Source: Deuterostichococcus epilithicus (taxonomy: Eukaryota; Chlorophyta; Trebouxiophyceae; Prasiolales; Stichococcaceae). Taken from it: a DNA stretch of 64,000 nucleotides. Position numbers and translations under genes: made by a program. Below the pieces are notes generated by a model that was given only the letters and a program-made list of their open reading frames with translations, ran no database searches and was not told where the DNA came from. Shown in pieces: positions 12,501 through 23,984 of the stretch; the stretch's first letter is position 1, and each line of letters starts with the position of its first letter. The stretch lies in assembly GCA_033439295.1 (NCBI GenBank), contig JAVTLE010000023.1:3074530-3138529 (forward strand), written 5' to 3'.

Positions 12501-15500
12501 CAGGACGCTGTGGAGAAGCTGCACGAGTAGTCAACCCGCTGCTGCAGAGACATCCCTCTGCTGAGGAGCTTGCGGTCCTAGACTGAATGGTCCTCGAGTG
12601 AGGGTTTGATGCCGCAACAGCACGAGGTGCTGAGAGCATCTCTCCCGACCGCCGCAGCGCGTGCCAAGGAGCCGTGGAGCAGCGCCGCCGCGGCAGCGGC
12701 GGCACAAGACTCCGTGTGCGGCGGCGTCTCTGCCAAGGCAACGGACGTCAGCTCTGCTGACGGAGGCGGCCCAGGCACGACCATCAGCGTTGATGGGCAC
12801 TCAGCATCCGGGCGGCCGGCCGCCGCGCCGCCTCGGACCGGCCGTGCTGGGGTGGGGGGCCCCGCAGCAGCTGGCGCAACGGCAGGCGGCAGCGGCCGGC
12901 AGCCAAACGGAGCTGCGCTGCGCTCTGGGGCTGAGACCCAGGCAGCAGACGGCACCTGCGGCGGCGGCGGCGCCGTGCTGCCGTTTCCAAAGCTGTGCGC
13001 GTAGTGCCATCTTCTGCCTGCACGCCTGACAGGCGCACAAACTGCGTGAAGCATGATCTGTGACAGGCCTCCAAACAAGCGCAACATCTCCCTTCTGCTG
13101 CGTCCTGTGCTTGAAAAACACGAGCAGGAAGTCGCGCAGGCGTACCTCTGCTCGTATCAGCCATTGAAAAGCTGCTGAACAGCTGCACAGCTGTTGTGCG
13201 CAGGTGCTTGACGTTCCATCACGTGTGGCACAGCGTCCCGGCAGGCAGCGTGCCAAGCCCAAAAGTGCCAACGCAAGTGGGAGCGGCTGTGCAAGGCGGC
13301 AAACCCACCCTGCACCTGCTGCAGGTGCGGCTCTCTTGTGGCCGGCTTGCGAGGAACGCAGTCCGCTGTGATCCACATCCGCGCATCAGCCGCACCATGA
13401 AGTGTGGAGACCCGCGCCCTCCGCGCTGCGCATGGTCTGGTCCAGGTGCATGGCTGCTCGTGAATCAACGGAAGGAACACGCTCCTCGCAATGCCGCAGT
13501 CTGGGCGCCTTGCAGTGAATCACTCCCCGACGACTTGCAGGACGTAACCGGCGCTCTGCGGCCCGGCGTGCTGACCGCACTGCTCGGGGAGGCTGGGTGT
13601 GGGCGGACGACGCTGGTGCGTGTGCTCGCTGGGCGCGCGGGCGCGGGCGTCACGCGGGGCGACATCCGAGTGCAGGTGCCGAGGCGCAGTCTGTCCCGGT
13701 CCCTTGCCCTTGCCTGCGTTTTCGTGCACATGGCGATGCTTGCATCTGTGGCTGTGCTCACCCTGAACACTGTCCAGCTGGGAGCACCCTAAACTGCCCC
13801 GTAGTGCAGCCCCTGACTCTCTCCATCGACTTGGCCGGCACCGTTGTCGCGGCAACGCAACTGCGGTGACTGCAACGCCTGCAGGGTCACCCGAGGCAGC
13901 GTTCCACCTTCACTCGCGTGAGCGCCCTCGTGCAACAAGATGGTGCGCGAAGTGTCGGCCTGACCATGAGACGGTCTGGCTGACGTGTGCTTTCAAGCTC
14001 ATCATGATTGTGAGAAACATCTCGCCAAATTTGAGAGGCAGTTGGTGTCACACGAGCGCCGCATCTGTTTCACAATGAGGCAGGGTCTGTTCCACACTCA
14101 TACGTGTCAAATGTGGCTTCATGCTCAGCGGCTCATCGACCTGCACTCCAGACATCCACTCGCCGGCCACGACGGTGTGGGAGGCGCTGCAATTCTCGGC
14201 CGCTCTGCGGCTGACGCCTGCGGGGGCGCCGCCTGTGGCCGTTGCCGCATTTCTGGAGGGCGTCATGAGCAGCGTGGAGCTGCTGCCGCTGCGAAACACG
14301 CTCGTGGGCCTGCCAGGTGGGTCGCCATGCGCCTGCCTCCTGCACGCTGGGCCGGTGGTGCGGGCTGCTGCACGCCTGTGCCTTGGTCAAGCTCTCCTTG
14401 ACCAATCCCCCTCTCCCTGCTACCTGCGGCGGCACCTGGGTGTGGGCGGCAGGATCTTCCGTATAGTTCCTTTCGAGAAACATGCAGAGACATCTTCCAC
14501 CATGCCGCTCCAGACGCAGACGTCACCATGTGTTCATGGGCGGACGACAGCCCGGGCTCAGGGTACACAGGTGTGTCTTGGTGCGCAGGGCGCAGCGGGC
14601 TGAGTGCAGGGCAGCGCAGGCGGCTGACCATCGCGGTGGAGCTGGCGGCCAACCCCTCCATTCTCTTCCTGGACGCGCCCACCTCGGGTGACTCAGCCTG
14701 GATCCCGACCCGACCCGCACATGTTCCAGTGCCTGTTCCAGACTGATCAGGGCTTGTCCAACGTGAAGCACTGGAGCTGTTCCGCCGACTCCTGCCGTCA
14801 AAAGCTGCTAGACTGCATCTGACCCCGACTTTCACTGCTGTCGAACACCGACAGAGTAGCACCTTGCGCCATGATGTGCGCACCACATCTTTTATTGCAG
14901 CGGCACGACCCCTAAACGAGGTTTGAACATCTCCGCGAGGCCTGACTTCTGTGGATCGTGCAGGCCTGGACGCCCACGCGGCGGCCGTGGTCGTGCGGGC
15001 GGTGAGAAGCGCGGCGGACCTCGGCCGCGCCGTGCTGTGCGCCATGCACCAGCCGTCCGCCGCCATGTTCGAGGTGCTGCTGCGGCGCTTTCTTCTTCAG
15101 ATCCCTTCTCCTTCAGACCCCTTCCTCTTCAGATCCCTAAACACTAACCTCAAACCCTAAATCCGTCTCAGGCTGCTGCTGGGTTGCAGTGTCAGCCCAG
15201 GTGAGGCAGGATGTCGTTCTCGTCTGCTGGGACTGCAGCGCCTGCAGCGTGCTGCGTGAGGAGTGTTCACCTGTGCAGAGGTGTGACAAGTCCTTCGCGA
15301 TCAAACGCTGTCCCACGTTGTTTTCACGACTGGCCCGCAGAGCTTCGACGAGGCGCTGGTGCTGGGGCGCGGCGGCCGCCTCGTGTTCTCCGGCCCGCTG
15401 GGAGAGTGCTCCAGCCTGCTCGTGCAATACCTCCAGGCGTGCAAACGATGCGCTGTGAGCGCAGTGAGCGCACCGGTTGCAGTGTTGCCTGATGCGCTCA

Positions 15501-18500
15501 CAGTGTGCGCGTGATGCCATGCGGACTTGGTGAACACTTGTCGGACTGGACCTGGGGTCTGTTGATGCAGAGCAGCATGCCTGGAGCCGTGCAGTTCCAG
15601 GAGGGCGGCAACCCGGCCACCTGGGCGCTGGAGGTTGTCAGCAGCGCCGCCGAGCGATCCGACGGCAGCAGCTTCGCCAAGACGTACAGCCAAAGCGAGC
15701 TGCACACGTGAGTCGCTGCGCCGCAGTGAGGCGCCTGACAGCATGCCTGGCACAGCAATGTCTGACCTGCTTTGGGGCTGTCGTGTGGGTGGCTGTGGTG
15801 GCTTCACACTCATATGGCAGATACGAAGATTGCTTTGAAAGGGAACTCGAATCGACACCCGCGCCCGCAAATCTCATTCTTCAGACCAGGGTCAGGGTCT
15901 GGAAACCCTTCTGCACACCGCCAGCGCCAACGCAACCGCCAGGCCGGCCGCATGTGGACGACATGGGGCGGTCGTCTCGCCCGCGCTGTGATTGCACTGG
16001 TCTGCAAAGATCCAATCTTCATTTGCATGTATCACAACTCAGGCGCACGGAAGCGCTGGTGGAGCAGCTGGGCCGGCCGCTGGTGGGTGACATCGGCCGG
16101 CCGCCGCCGGGGGCCCAGCCGCTGGCGTTCCCGACGCGATACGCACGCAGCTGGGGCCGCCAGATGCACTGCTGCTGGCAGAAGAACAACACCATCTACT
16201 GGTGGGTGCCCCATATATGTGGCGCTTGCATGACTGTCACCCCGGCTCTTGCCCTTCTCCACACAGAGTCTCGTGACCTCGATGCAGCGCCACTTCATCC
16301 GGGTCCGTCAATCTGAGTGGCGATGTGCAGGCGCACGCCAGGATACAATGTCCTGCGCTTCCTGTGCACGCTGCTGATGGCGCTGATCTTCGGTGAGCTT
16401 TTGCTCTTGCACTCCCGGCAGTCGACGAAGCGCTTGAACAGTCATGGTGGCCATGCCTGTAAAAGCAGCGATGCCTGCCACTTCATGGCAAGGCTGTGCA
16501 ACCGCCCGCGTCAGCCTGTTCTCGCAACTGGACAGCTGATAATCTCCTCACAGGTCTCAGCAGTCTATCTTTGATGCACAGGCGTCAGCGTGTGGGGCAC
16601 CGGGCAGCGCCGCACCGTGCAGGGTGACATCGCCTCCATCCTCGTGTCCGTGTTCACGGCCACGATCTTCATCGGTGAGGCACCATCTTCATCGGTGAGG
16701 CACCATCTTCATCAGTGAGGCACGATCTTCATCGGAGACGCTGCCATAACATTGGGCGCACACCCGCAGGGATCTACAACAGCTCCACGATACAGCCAGT
16801 GGCGTCGACCGAGCGGGCTATCTTCTTCCGCGAGCGTGCAGCAGGTACGCGTCGCGCTGCACACTGCTTGAGTGAACAAGCATTTCAGCCAGAGCTGCGC
16901 TGCATGCTGGGAGGAAGCCTTCACGCCTGGGTCGATTATGAAGGATCAGGCGGAATGTCCGGAGCTGCAGTGGTTGCAATTTCATGCAAGTTTGTGCACC
17001 TGCGGGTGCACATACAGTGCTGTCATGTGCGTGTGCCCATGCCCCGGTTGAGCTGCCCTACATTTTCGATAGCAGGATTTTGGAAGCAGCTGGCAGGCCC
17101 CGAGTCTGACATTGCGCGCACATCACGTGCAGGGACGTATGCGATGCTGCCATTCGCCTGCGCCCAAGCCCTGGTGGAGCTGCCCTACATCCTGGTCCAG
17201 AGCGTTCTGTTCAGCACTGCGGCATACGCCATGGTGCGGCCGCTGCGCACCCTGCGGGCTGCTGGCTCCGCAAGCAGCTTGTGGGTGTCGGCCGAGCAGT
17301 GCCGCAGCCGGCTTGCACGCCAGGTTCTCGCTTTGCTTGACGCCCTCACACCAGGAGATATGAATGGCTTGATGAGACGCATTCGCAACCGATGGAGTGC
17401 TGTGGTCGCCTGCAGATGAAGCTGGAGTGGACTGCTGCCAAGGCGAGTCAATGGTGCAGGAGATCTGAATGAGCCGCAGAGCCGCAGCTCTGTCATCTGT
17501 CCGTTCAACTGCCACAGAATGAGGTTGGACTCTCAACGAAAGTGTGTGTCTGTGCGCGCAGTACTTCTGGTTCCTGCTGTTCGAGACGCTCTCGTTGGTA
17601 TTCTTCACTCTCTTTGGAGTAGCCGCGGTGGCTCTGACGCCGAATTTGACACTGGCCTCAATTACCTCAGGTCCGAATGTGTTCTTTACACCTGTGTGCA
17701 TTTTCACAAGCGCAAGACCGAAAGGGTGCTCAGCGCCTGCCTGCGCAAAACATGGGCGACTCTGTAGATGTCGATGTGAAGCAGCCTCGATAACATGTCA
17801 CAGGATTCTGCTACTTCTGTTTTGCACTGTTCTGCGGCTTTGTCCTGCCGGTATGGGTACTACTCCTATCCCCCAACTTCACGATTGCAGCGCTGCAGGA
17901 CACAAATGCCCCGCATGTGATGATTGGCTGCGCCAGAACTGTGCAGCAACGTGTGCGGTTCAACTGCGATTGCATGCTCCAAGCTCAACGGTTCTTGGCG
18001 CAGGCTCCCGCCATTCCCGGCTGGTGCATCTGGATCTACTGTGAGACCTTCGTCCCTGCTTGTCTTTACGTCGACATGTATATCATTCACCTCAACCCTG
18101 CCCCGAAAGGGTGTCACCACGTTCAACCACACCAGACTTAGTCGGGTCTATCTTGTTGATCCAGCACACGGTTTTGTTCGTGTCACTGCAGATCTAGACC
18201 CGCTCACCTGGACGCTTTGTGCGTACTCCCATGTCTGCAGCCTGCTCCTGTTTTCCACTGCCTGCTCCCATTTCATGCTCCCGACCTCATCCCGCGCATG
18301 TGCCAAGCTCAACATCCTGCGCTGCATGTGGCCGAACACTCGTGTCACCTTTTGCTTTGGCGGTCGTTTGGCGCTGACTTCGTGTCCTGACATCTGCAGA
18401 TGGCATAATGTCAAGCCAGCTCGGCAGCGTGGAGGATCTTATCATACTGCGGGTGCGCTCAGGACATCTCTGGCTGCTTTGAAATGCGTCTGCAGAGGTT

Positions 18501-18977
18501 TTTGGTGCATGCGTCTCAGGACTCGGCCAGGTCAGGCAACGATGATGAGATTGAGGCTGACAAGCATTACAAAAATTACAAAAAAAAAAAAAAAGAGTAG
18601 AATTTGACTGCAGGCGAATGGCAAGATGCATATCCTGGCAGACTTCATGAGGAAATATTTTGGGTACCACCACAACCTTCTGGGTGATTTCTTGCGTCAA
18701 TGCAATACTGTGGTGACTGCAGCGTGGGGCTGTCACCCTCCGGACCACTGTGCAATGTACTGCGAGTGTGAAGCAGTCTGCCACTGTGCTCTCGACATTG
18801 CATGCGCCAAGAGTTCCATGCGAGGTGGAGCATCTCGAGCCTTTCCAGCGGAGCTGCATGATAATGCCAGCTTTTGCCTGTGCAGGCGTTTGCGTCGCCG
18901 TTGAGATTGCCATGATCGCAGTGCTTTTCCTCGCGATGACAGCAGCCTACAGCAGAGCCACACGGGCGACAGCATGA
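6507..18977 (+). CDS. Full-size ABCG (PDR-type) ABC transporter
   Basis: Plasma-membrane exporter family with the order NBD1-TMD1-NBD2-TMD2 (family knowledge). Clear exons include 6507-6568, 6725-6771, 6960-7037, 7174-7301 (Walker [10 protein letters not shown]), 7479-7551, 7746-7877, 8132-8276 (signature ISSSQ), 8415-8452, 8632-8751 (Walker [11 protein letters not shown]), 8878-8949, 9051-9293, 9489-9589, microexon 9744-9753, 9860-9885 and 9996-10071. TMD1 follows to about 12410 and a linker exon with VLPFPKL lies near 12606-12996. NBD2 exon 13541-13675 has GEAGCGRTT; about 14586-14691 has LSAGQ and LFLDAPTSG; about 14963-15080 has the His loop CAMHQPS. TMD2 runs from about 16050 to 18977 and contains [21 protein letters not shown]. 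Start 6507 is the first ATG after an in-frame stop, so the N-terminus is shorter than in plant PDRs. Key ATPase residues are altered (see findings). Exons around 10150-12000 are only partly resolved. Confidence 0.9.
8457..8562 (+). repeat. Tandem 53-bp duplication in an ABCG intron
   Basis: Two copies, 8457-8509 and 8510-8562, of a unit beginning gccgcctgccacatgct. They are similar over about 43 bp with a few mismatches. The repeat starts just after the 5' splice site at 8453, inside the intron that precedes the NBD1 Walker B exon. Confidence 0.8.
15088..15163 (+). repeat. Pyrimidine-rich intronic repeat with telomere-like motifs
   Basis: Imperfect repeats of cttcagatccc-like units (about 15095-15135) are followed by two CCCTAAA motifs (near 15134 and 15154). 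This lies in the ABCG intron after the NBD2 His-loop exon. CCCTAAA is the plant and Chlorella-type telomere unit, but only isolated copies are present here. Confidence 0.4.
16661..16740 (+). repeat. Four tandem 20-bp units spanning a 5' splice site
   Basis: Units at 16661-16680, 16681-16700, 16701-16720 and 16721-16740 share cac(g/c)atcttcatc(g/a)g. The first copy is the end of a TMD2 exon (codons for ATIFI) plus its donor gtgagg. Copies 2 and 3 repeat the exon end and the donor inside the intron, and copy 4 has lost the GT. Confidence 0.9.
18580..18594 (+). repeat. Poly-A tract in the last ABCG introns
   Basis: A run of 15 A residues after a shorter attacaaaaattac stretch. It lies between the exon coding for [13 protein letters not shown] (about 18411-18455) and the exon coding for [13 protein letters not shown] (about 18612-18690). 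It may be a slippage tract; there is no sign of a full retrotransposed copy. Confidence 0.6.
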
Positions 18978-20425
18978 AGATCGGACGCGAGTCGGAGATC
19001 GTTGGCAGCTTCATGTCACATGTATTGAGTGCATACTGCACAGAATGGGGAGGAGGCAGTGGAAAAGGTTGCGGGCGGCGCAGACTCTGCGTGCACCATT
19101 TGAATGCGTACTGCTTAAGTAGAACACCAGGTTTTGGTACTTTACATCTGTTGAATCTATAGTACGCAAGCGTACCATCATCGCGTCATGTCAGGAACTT
19201 TGACCGTCAAAGTTTGACGAACGAGCACATGACTGCTGGCCATGGTACGTAGTCATCTGCTGACCTCTGCCGCCACCCTCCCGTTGCAGGCTGGCTTGCG
19301 GCGGGTGGCCTGGTTGATTCGGCAGTGGAGGCAGTTGCGAAGAATCACTGGAAGTCTGCCTCTCGAGTCGCCTCCTCACCTGATGGTCTGCCGCACGATG
19401 CTCTCACAAACTGCTAGAGCCGCCATGCGTTGGCGCTGGATGCTGTGGGCGTCCGCAGCCTCGACTCGCGTGTTGTAGCGGCTGACTCGTGCATTATACT
19501 GAGCAAGGCTTGAGGAAGACATGGTATTCGTGTGGCCACCCACCGTGTCGGACTGGCATTGCTTGAAGGCATCAGAACACCGGTTGAAGGCATCAGAACA
19601 CTGGCGGCGTTATTGCCGCATCACAACCACGATGTCAGTCGAGCGCCACAGCTCAACAAGCCGTCTGACCGTGCCAAGCGAACTAGAACTAACCATTCGC
19701 ATCTGAGCTCTCGTATTGAAAGCTGACAAAATTTGCCAGGTAGTACGCCCGCTACCACACGCGTTTCGCTGCAGCATTGCAATTCAGCGCTGAACCGTGT
19801 GCAGCTCCGCACAGGTTCCAGATCAAATCAAAATACACGAATATATGATACTATCTGCTGCTTAGCGGGACGTCCGTCGAACGATGACCACTTGCGCAAA
19901 TCCATTTGGTCAACGCACGCATCCCTCAATTTCCGCAATTGGTGACGTCCTGCGCTGCTGACCATTCATTGTGGTATCCTTGAAGTTTCGAGAGTTTTAT
20001 AAACTCCGCGACGGCTGTTCAGCTTGATGGCGAGTGCGGCACGCTCGCTGAATTCGGGCGATGTGATCGAAACCATGGAAAACGCAGTCATAACAAGCAA
20101 CAGTAGCAAAAGCGTTTCATGGTAATCTCGGTATCATTCGATAGATTTCAACCCGCAAAGCAGCTCCTGCGCCAGCCGTTTCCGCCGCATGGTCGCCACC
20201 AGGCATCGGCCTTGATACAGGCAGCCCCAAAGCCCGCAAACCGTAGCCAGCAGCAGCCGCCCAGAATCATTTGCAACGATCTCTTGCAACGATGTCGCAT
20301 CGATCATACCGAGGTTTGCAACCTGTTGCAGGCGGCGGGACAGGGGCCTGTGAAGATCCGTTCAGGTCCGCGCAATATGACAACAGACATCAGCGCGCTA
20401 CTGCGGATCGAAGCACGGTTTTACC
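18978..20425. other. Intergenic region between the ABCG and USP genes
   Basis: About 1.45 kb between two genes on the same strand. It should contain the ABCG 3' UTR and the USP promoter/5' UTR. It is more AT-rich than the coding DNA around it. Apart from a 21-bp tandem duplication at 19563-19604 I see no gene. An open frame at 20119-20448 has no recognisable domain. Confidence 0.5.
19563..19604 (+). repeat. 21-bp tandem duplication
   Basis: Two adjacent copies of ttgaaggcatcagaacac(c/t)gg at 19563-19583 and 19584-19604, with one mismatch, in the intergenic region before the USP gene. Confidence 0.85.
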
Positions 20426-23400
20426 ATGTTGCGCAACTTTACAATTGACTTTTCTATGCCTTTAATCAGGACCTTGGACGTTCTGCCGAGGACGATGCTC
20501 AGCACGCCCATAGCAGGAGGACGCCGCTTTGCCGACACCTGCATTGCCAGCCGCATCATGTGCAGCGACTTGGCACAGGCGGCCATGGAACCAATGATCA
20601 GCCTGCTGAGCACAGACTCCAGCAGCGAGGCCAGCTGTAGCAGCTTGGCGGCAACACCCCGCGGCGGCGAAGCCAGCAGAAGGCTCCCGCGCACTTCGAC
20701 TGGCGGCATGTTGTCATCGCTATACGCCATCGCGGACGGCGACTACCAATCGGCCTTGCTGGCACACGAAGAAAAAACACGCGCACGCCAGCAGCTTGCT
20801 CTACGAACAGATGCTCGGGAGCAGCTGGCGGGGGCACAGCCGCGGCGGGCATTTCAGAGCAGTAGGCCTTGCCTCACTGCTGCTATCGGCATGCGCACCA
20901 GCAGTTGCGAGGACAGCGGCAGTGGCGACGGCGACGGCCGCAGCAGCCTCAGCCTGTGGTCCTGCCGCCGCAGCAGCAGCGTCAGCTGCGGCGCGGTCGA
21001 GCTACCGCTGGCGGTGGCACAGTCCCTACTGAGCAGCGGCACTGGCAGCGAGGACGATGCCATTGACAGCGCCTACTATGTTGTCCCGCCGGAGTTGTCG
21101 CTGAGTAGCGGCGCCAGCCTGTTGCCTCGAAGGTCGTCGACTGCATCTGCAGCCGCGGCGCAGCTCGGCACACGGGCGCAAACCCTGCATCGGCGCCGGT
21201 GTAGCGCCGCCAGCAGTGGCCAACCGCAGCAGCTGGATCCGACCAAGGCGCGACCACACACTACTTGTGCAAGTCTATCAGAGCAGTCCTGCCGATCGAC
21301 GGTCAGCGCGGCCACGATCTCCACGTGTCATTGACCCATGACGAAGTTTTGGGCTCGTGCGTTTTGCAGGGATGTGTGGGCCTCCGGAACCTGGGCAATA
21401 CCTGTTTCGCTAACAGCATCCTGCAGTCGTTGACGTGCCTACCGCTCGTTATCGGCTGCTTTGCCCATAGCACCAGCGCGGCGCAGCAGTCCGTGGCGGC
21501 AACGCCCACCTTGGGCTGCTCTGTGGCTGACGCTTTCTCGGCGCTAGTTGGCGACATTGTGCGCAGCGCCAGGGGAAGCATCCTTTCTCCAGAAAGGTGC
21601 GCCAAGGTCATAAGGCAAAGGACCGACGTTGCTCATTTCCAAACACTTCAGTCCAAACACTGGCACGCCAGCATCAATCGAACCTGCTGGTTCATGCCCA
21701 TGCGGCTGTCAACGAGCTGTTCTATCCGGCCCGTGACCAAGCCTGGACTCAGCCCCATGATACACAGCACATTTTCTTCTGACAGGCAGTGTCTCGCAGG
21801 CTGCTGGGTGCCATGGAAGCGCTGCAGGACGAGCTCTGGGGCTGCGGCGGCCAGCACGACGCGCAGGAGTTTCTGCATGCGCTACTCGACCAGCTGCAGG
21901 TGAAACCGCCATCGCCTTGTCCTTTCCCCGTCTACGCCAACTCGTTCTGCACGCAGGTCGCTTGTTCTCCATGCGGTTGCGGCCATGCAATAGTTCCCGC
22001 ACACATTGCCACCCGCATGCATTATATAAGTTCCTCCCCTTCCTTACTGTCTCTGATGGAAACCTTCCGCTTACTTCTTCAAGTATTGCACTTTTGCGAG
22101 TACTATACCTATCTCGGTTAATCTTCAGTTTATGAACTCCGCAGGTGGATATCATTCTACATGAATTTGCGAAGTATGACACTTCACCTGAGCAGGTGGA
22201 GCTCAACAGAGGTGGTGCCAACGCTGGCCCGTGGCTGCAGAGGCAGGTGTCCATGAGCAGCGTCGAGACTGTCAATAAGCAGGCAGCCGCCGCCTGGGCG
22301 TTTGCGCGGCAGCACCAAGACTCATGCCTCACTGACATCTTCGGGTGCGGGTCCTTCGTTTGAGCCCTTTGCGGGGGCTGCCTCTCATGAACTGTGGTTC
22401 TGACAGGTTTGCCTGACCCCCGGAGCTGGCAGAGTGCATGCAGAGCACCATCGGTATTCCAAGCAGAAAGAGCTGGCTGGCGCTCCGAGGGGTGCTGGTC
22501 GCTCCCAGCTGGATCGGCAATGCGCAGGGTGCCTGCCTGCATCCTGACGCCCGGCTGTCGTCTGCGCAGTGGGCAGCTGCAGTCGACGGTGACATGCGGC
22601 GGCTGCGGCGCCCTGTCGCACTGCTTTGAAGACTTTTTCGACCTCTCGCTGCCAATCCCGCCCGGCCGAGTGGTGTCCATACAGGTGAGCGTGCTTGGCA
22701 TGCAAGCAAGGGGCTTTGCCTGCTGCTGTGAAGCCGGAGCATCAGTGTCACACCATGCCCTGTGGCTCGCCAGCTTCCACGCAGCACGACACACAGCCGA
22801 TTGTCGGCCCGCAGCACACTGCGATGTATGGCAAGATGTCCTCAGCATGCGCCTGGTGCTCTGAAAACCCCCAGCGAGAAGGTCTCAGCCCGCACCAGAT
22901 TGTCAGCCAGTCTTGGCGACCTGCCTGCGCAGGACTGCCTGGAGGCATTCACCGCCAGCGAGGCGCTGGATGCGGGCAGCTTCGCCTGCGGCGCCTGCAA
23001 GCGCCGCTGCGCCGCCAGCAAGCGGCTCACGCTGCGGCGATGCCCGCCCGTCCTGGTGCTGGCGCTCAAGCGCTTCTCTATAGACGCACGTCCGGCCTGG
23101 AGCAGTGCGGCCTTTGGCAAGAAATCCGCGCGCATCGGTTTGCAGCTTGAGGGGCTGGACCTGCTGCCATACTGCAGCGACGGCGCCACAGCGGGCGGTG
23201 TCGGGCCGGCAGGGGGTGCCGGCGGGAATGGCTGCTGCATGGGCGGTGGTTCTGCCGGCGGCGGCGGCTCCGACGCAGAGCCACGGTGCTCAGGCAGAGA
23301 GAAAACCCCAATGCTGTACAGCCTGGCAGCGGTGTCGCACCACAGCGGCAGCCTCGATGGCGGGCACTACACCGCGCAATGCCGGCACCCTGGCAGCCGG

Positions 23401-23529
23401 GAGTGGCACAACTTTAATGATGAGCGCGTATCTGAAACTGTGCCCGCCGCAGCGTCGGTGTCAGCCTACATCCTCTTCTACACATGGCAGAGCCGGCAGC
23501 AATCGTCATGTGGCACGTTGTACTATTGA
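20426..23529 (+). CDS. Ubiquitin-specific protease (USP/UBP, peptidase C19)
   Basis: Deubiquitinase that cleaves ubiquitin from substrates (family knowledge). Exons: 20426-21301, 21370-21596, 21800-21899, 22145-22344, 22570-22684, 22933-23529. The phases close, giving about 704 residues. The Cys box GLRNLGNTCFANS opens exon 2. QHDAQEFLHALLDQL is in exon 3. Two CxxC pairs, TCGGC (exon 5) and ACGAC (exon 6), form the usual zinc ribbon. The His box GSLDGGHYTA is followed by NFNDERVSE and a YILFY end. The first 292 residues form one uninterrupted, Ser/Ala-rich, probably disordered exon without a known domain. It resembles the plant UBP23/animal USP36-42 layout, but I cannot assign an orthologue. 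The start is the first in-frame ATG of the long exon; a later Met is possible. Confidence 0.92.
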
Positions 23530-23984
23530 AGCATCAATACGCTGCACCTTTGAATACCTCTGAATAATGCCATTCGAGAAATCAGACTCGGCTTGAACGA
23601 AGGGAGACAGCGAGCTGTGTTGAACCCTCTCACGACACACTTTGCATTGGCGCCGCAGCCAAAGTCCCACACTGCACACGACATGGGCGGACGATGACGC
23701 ATGCGACCGACCAATCGTCAGCCAACTTGCCACATACACCGGCATGACTCTGCTAAGGCAGAGCTGCAAGTCTCCCGCAAGGGGGCGGAGTCGACTCATG
23801 CACACAAGTGATCGCAGCACAGGTGTCACCTGGGCAGCACGAATTTCGACCTGCGAGTAGTGTACAGACCTCGTATGCCTTCGCCTGCCATTCGGCCCCA
23901 AGCCTCGCAGCGGCAGTCGCCAGCCATGCCCCTCCGCCTCGGCCCCTAGTGAGGCATCGGCTGCGCTCCACGTCGTTGCGGCAT
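23530..23984. other. Convergent 3' spacer
   Basis: 455 bp between the USP stop (plus strand) and the stop of the minus-strand coiled-coil gene. It presumably holds both 3' UTRs. No gene, RNA or repeat recognised. Confidence 0.5.

Noticed and set aside
16661-16740. CRISPR-like array
   Set aside because: Units are contiguous without spacers and overlap a splice site; the window is eukaryotic.
18580-18594. Poly-A tail of a retrotransposed insertion
   Set aside because: No coding remnant or target-site duplication was seen next to the A run; simple slippage is enough.
21709-22848. Minus-strand open frame of 379 codons
   Set aside because: Antisense to USP exons and introns; no recognisable domain.
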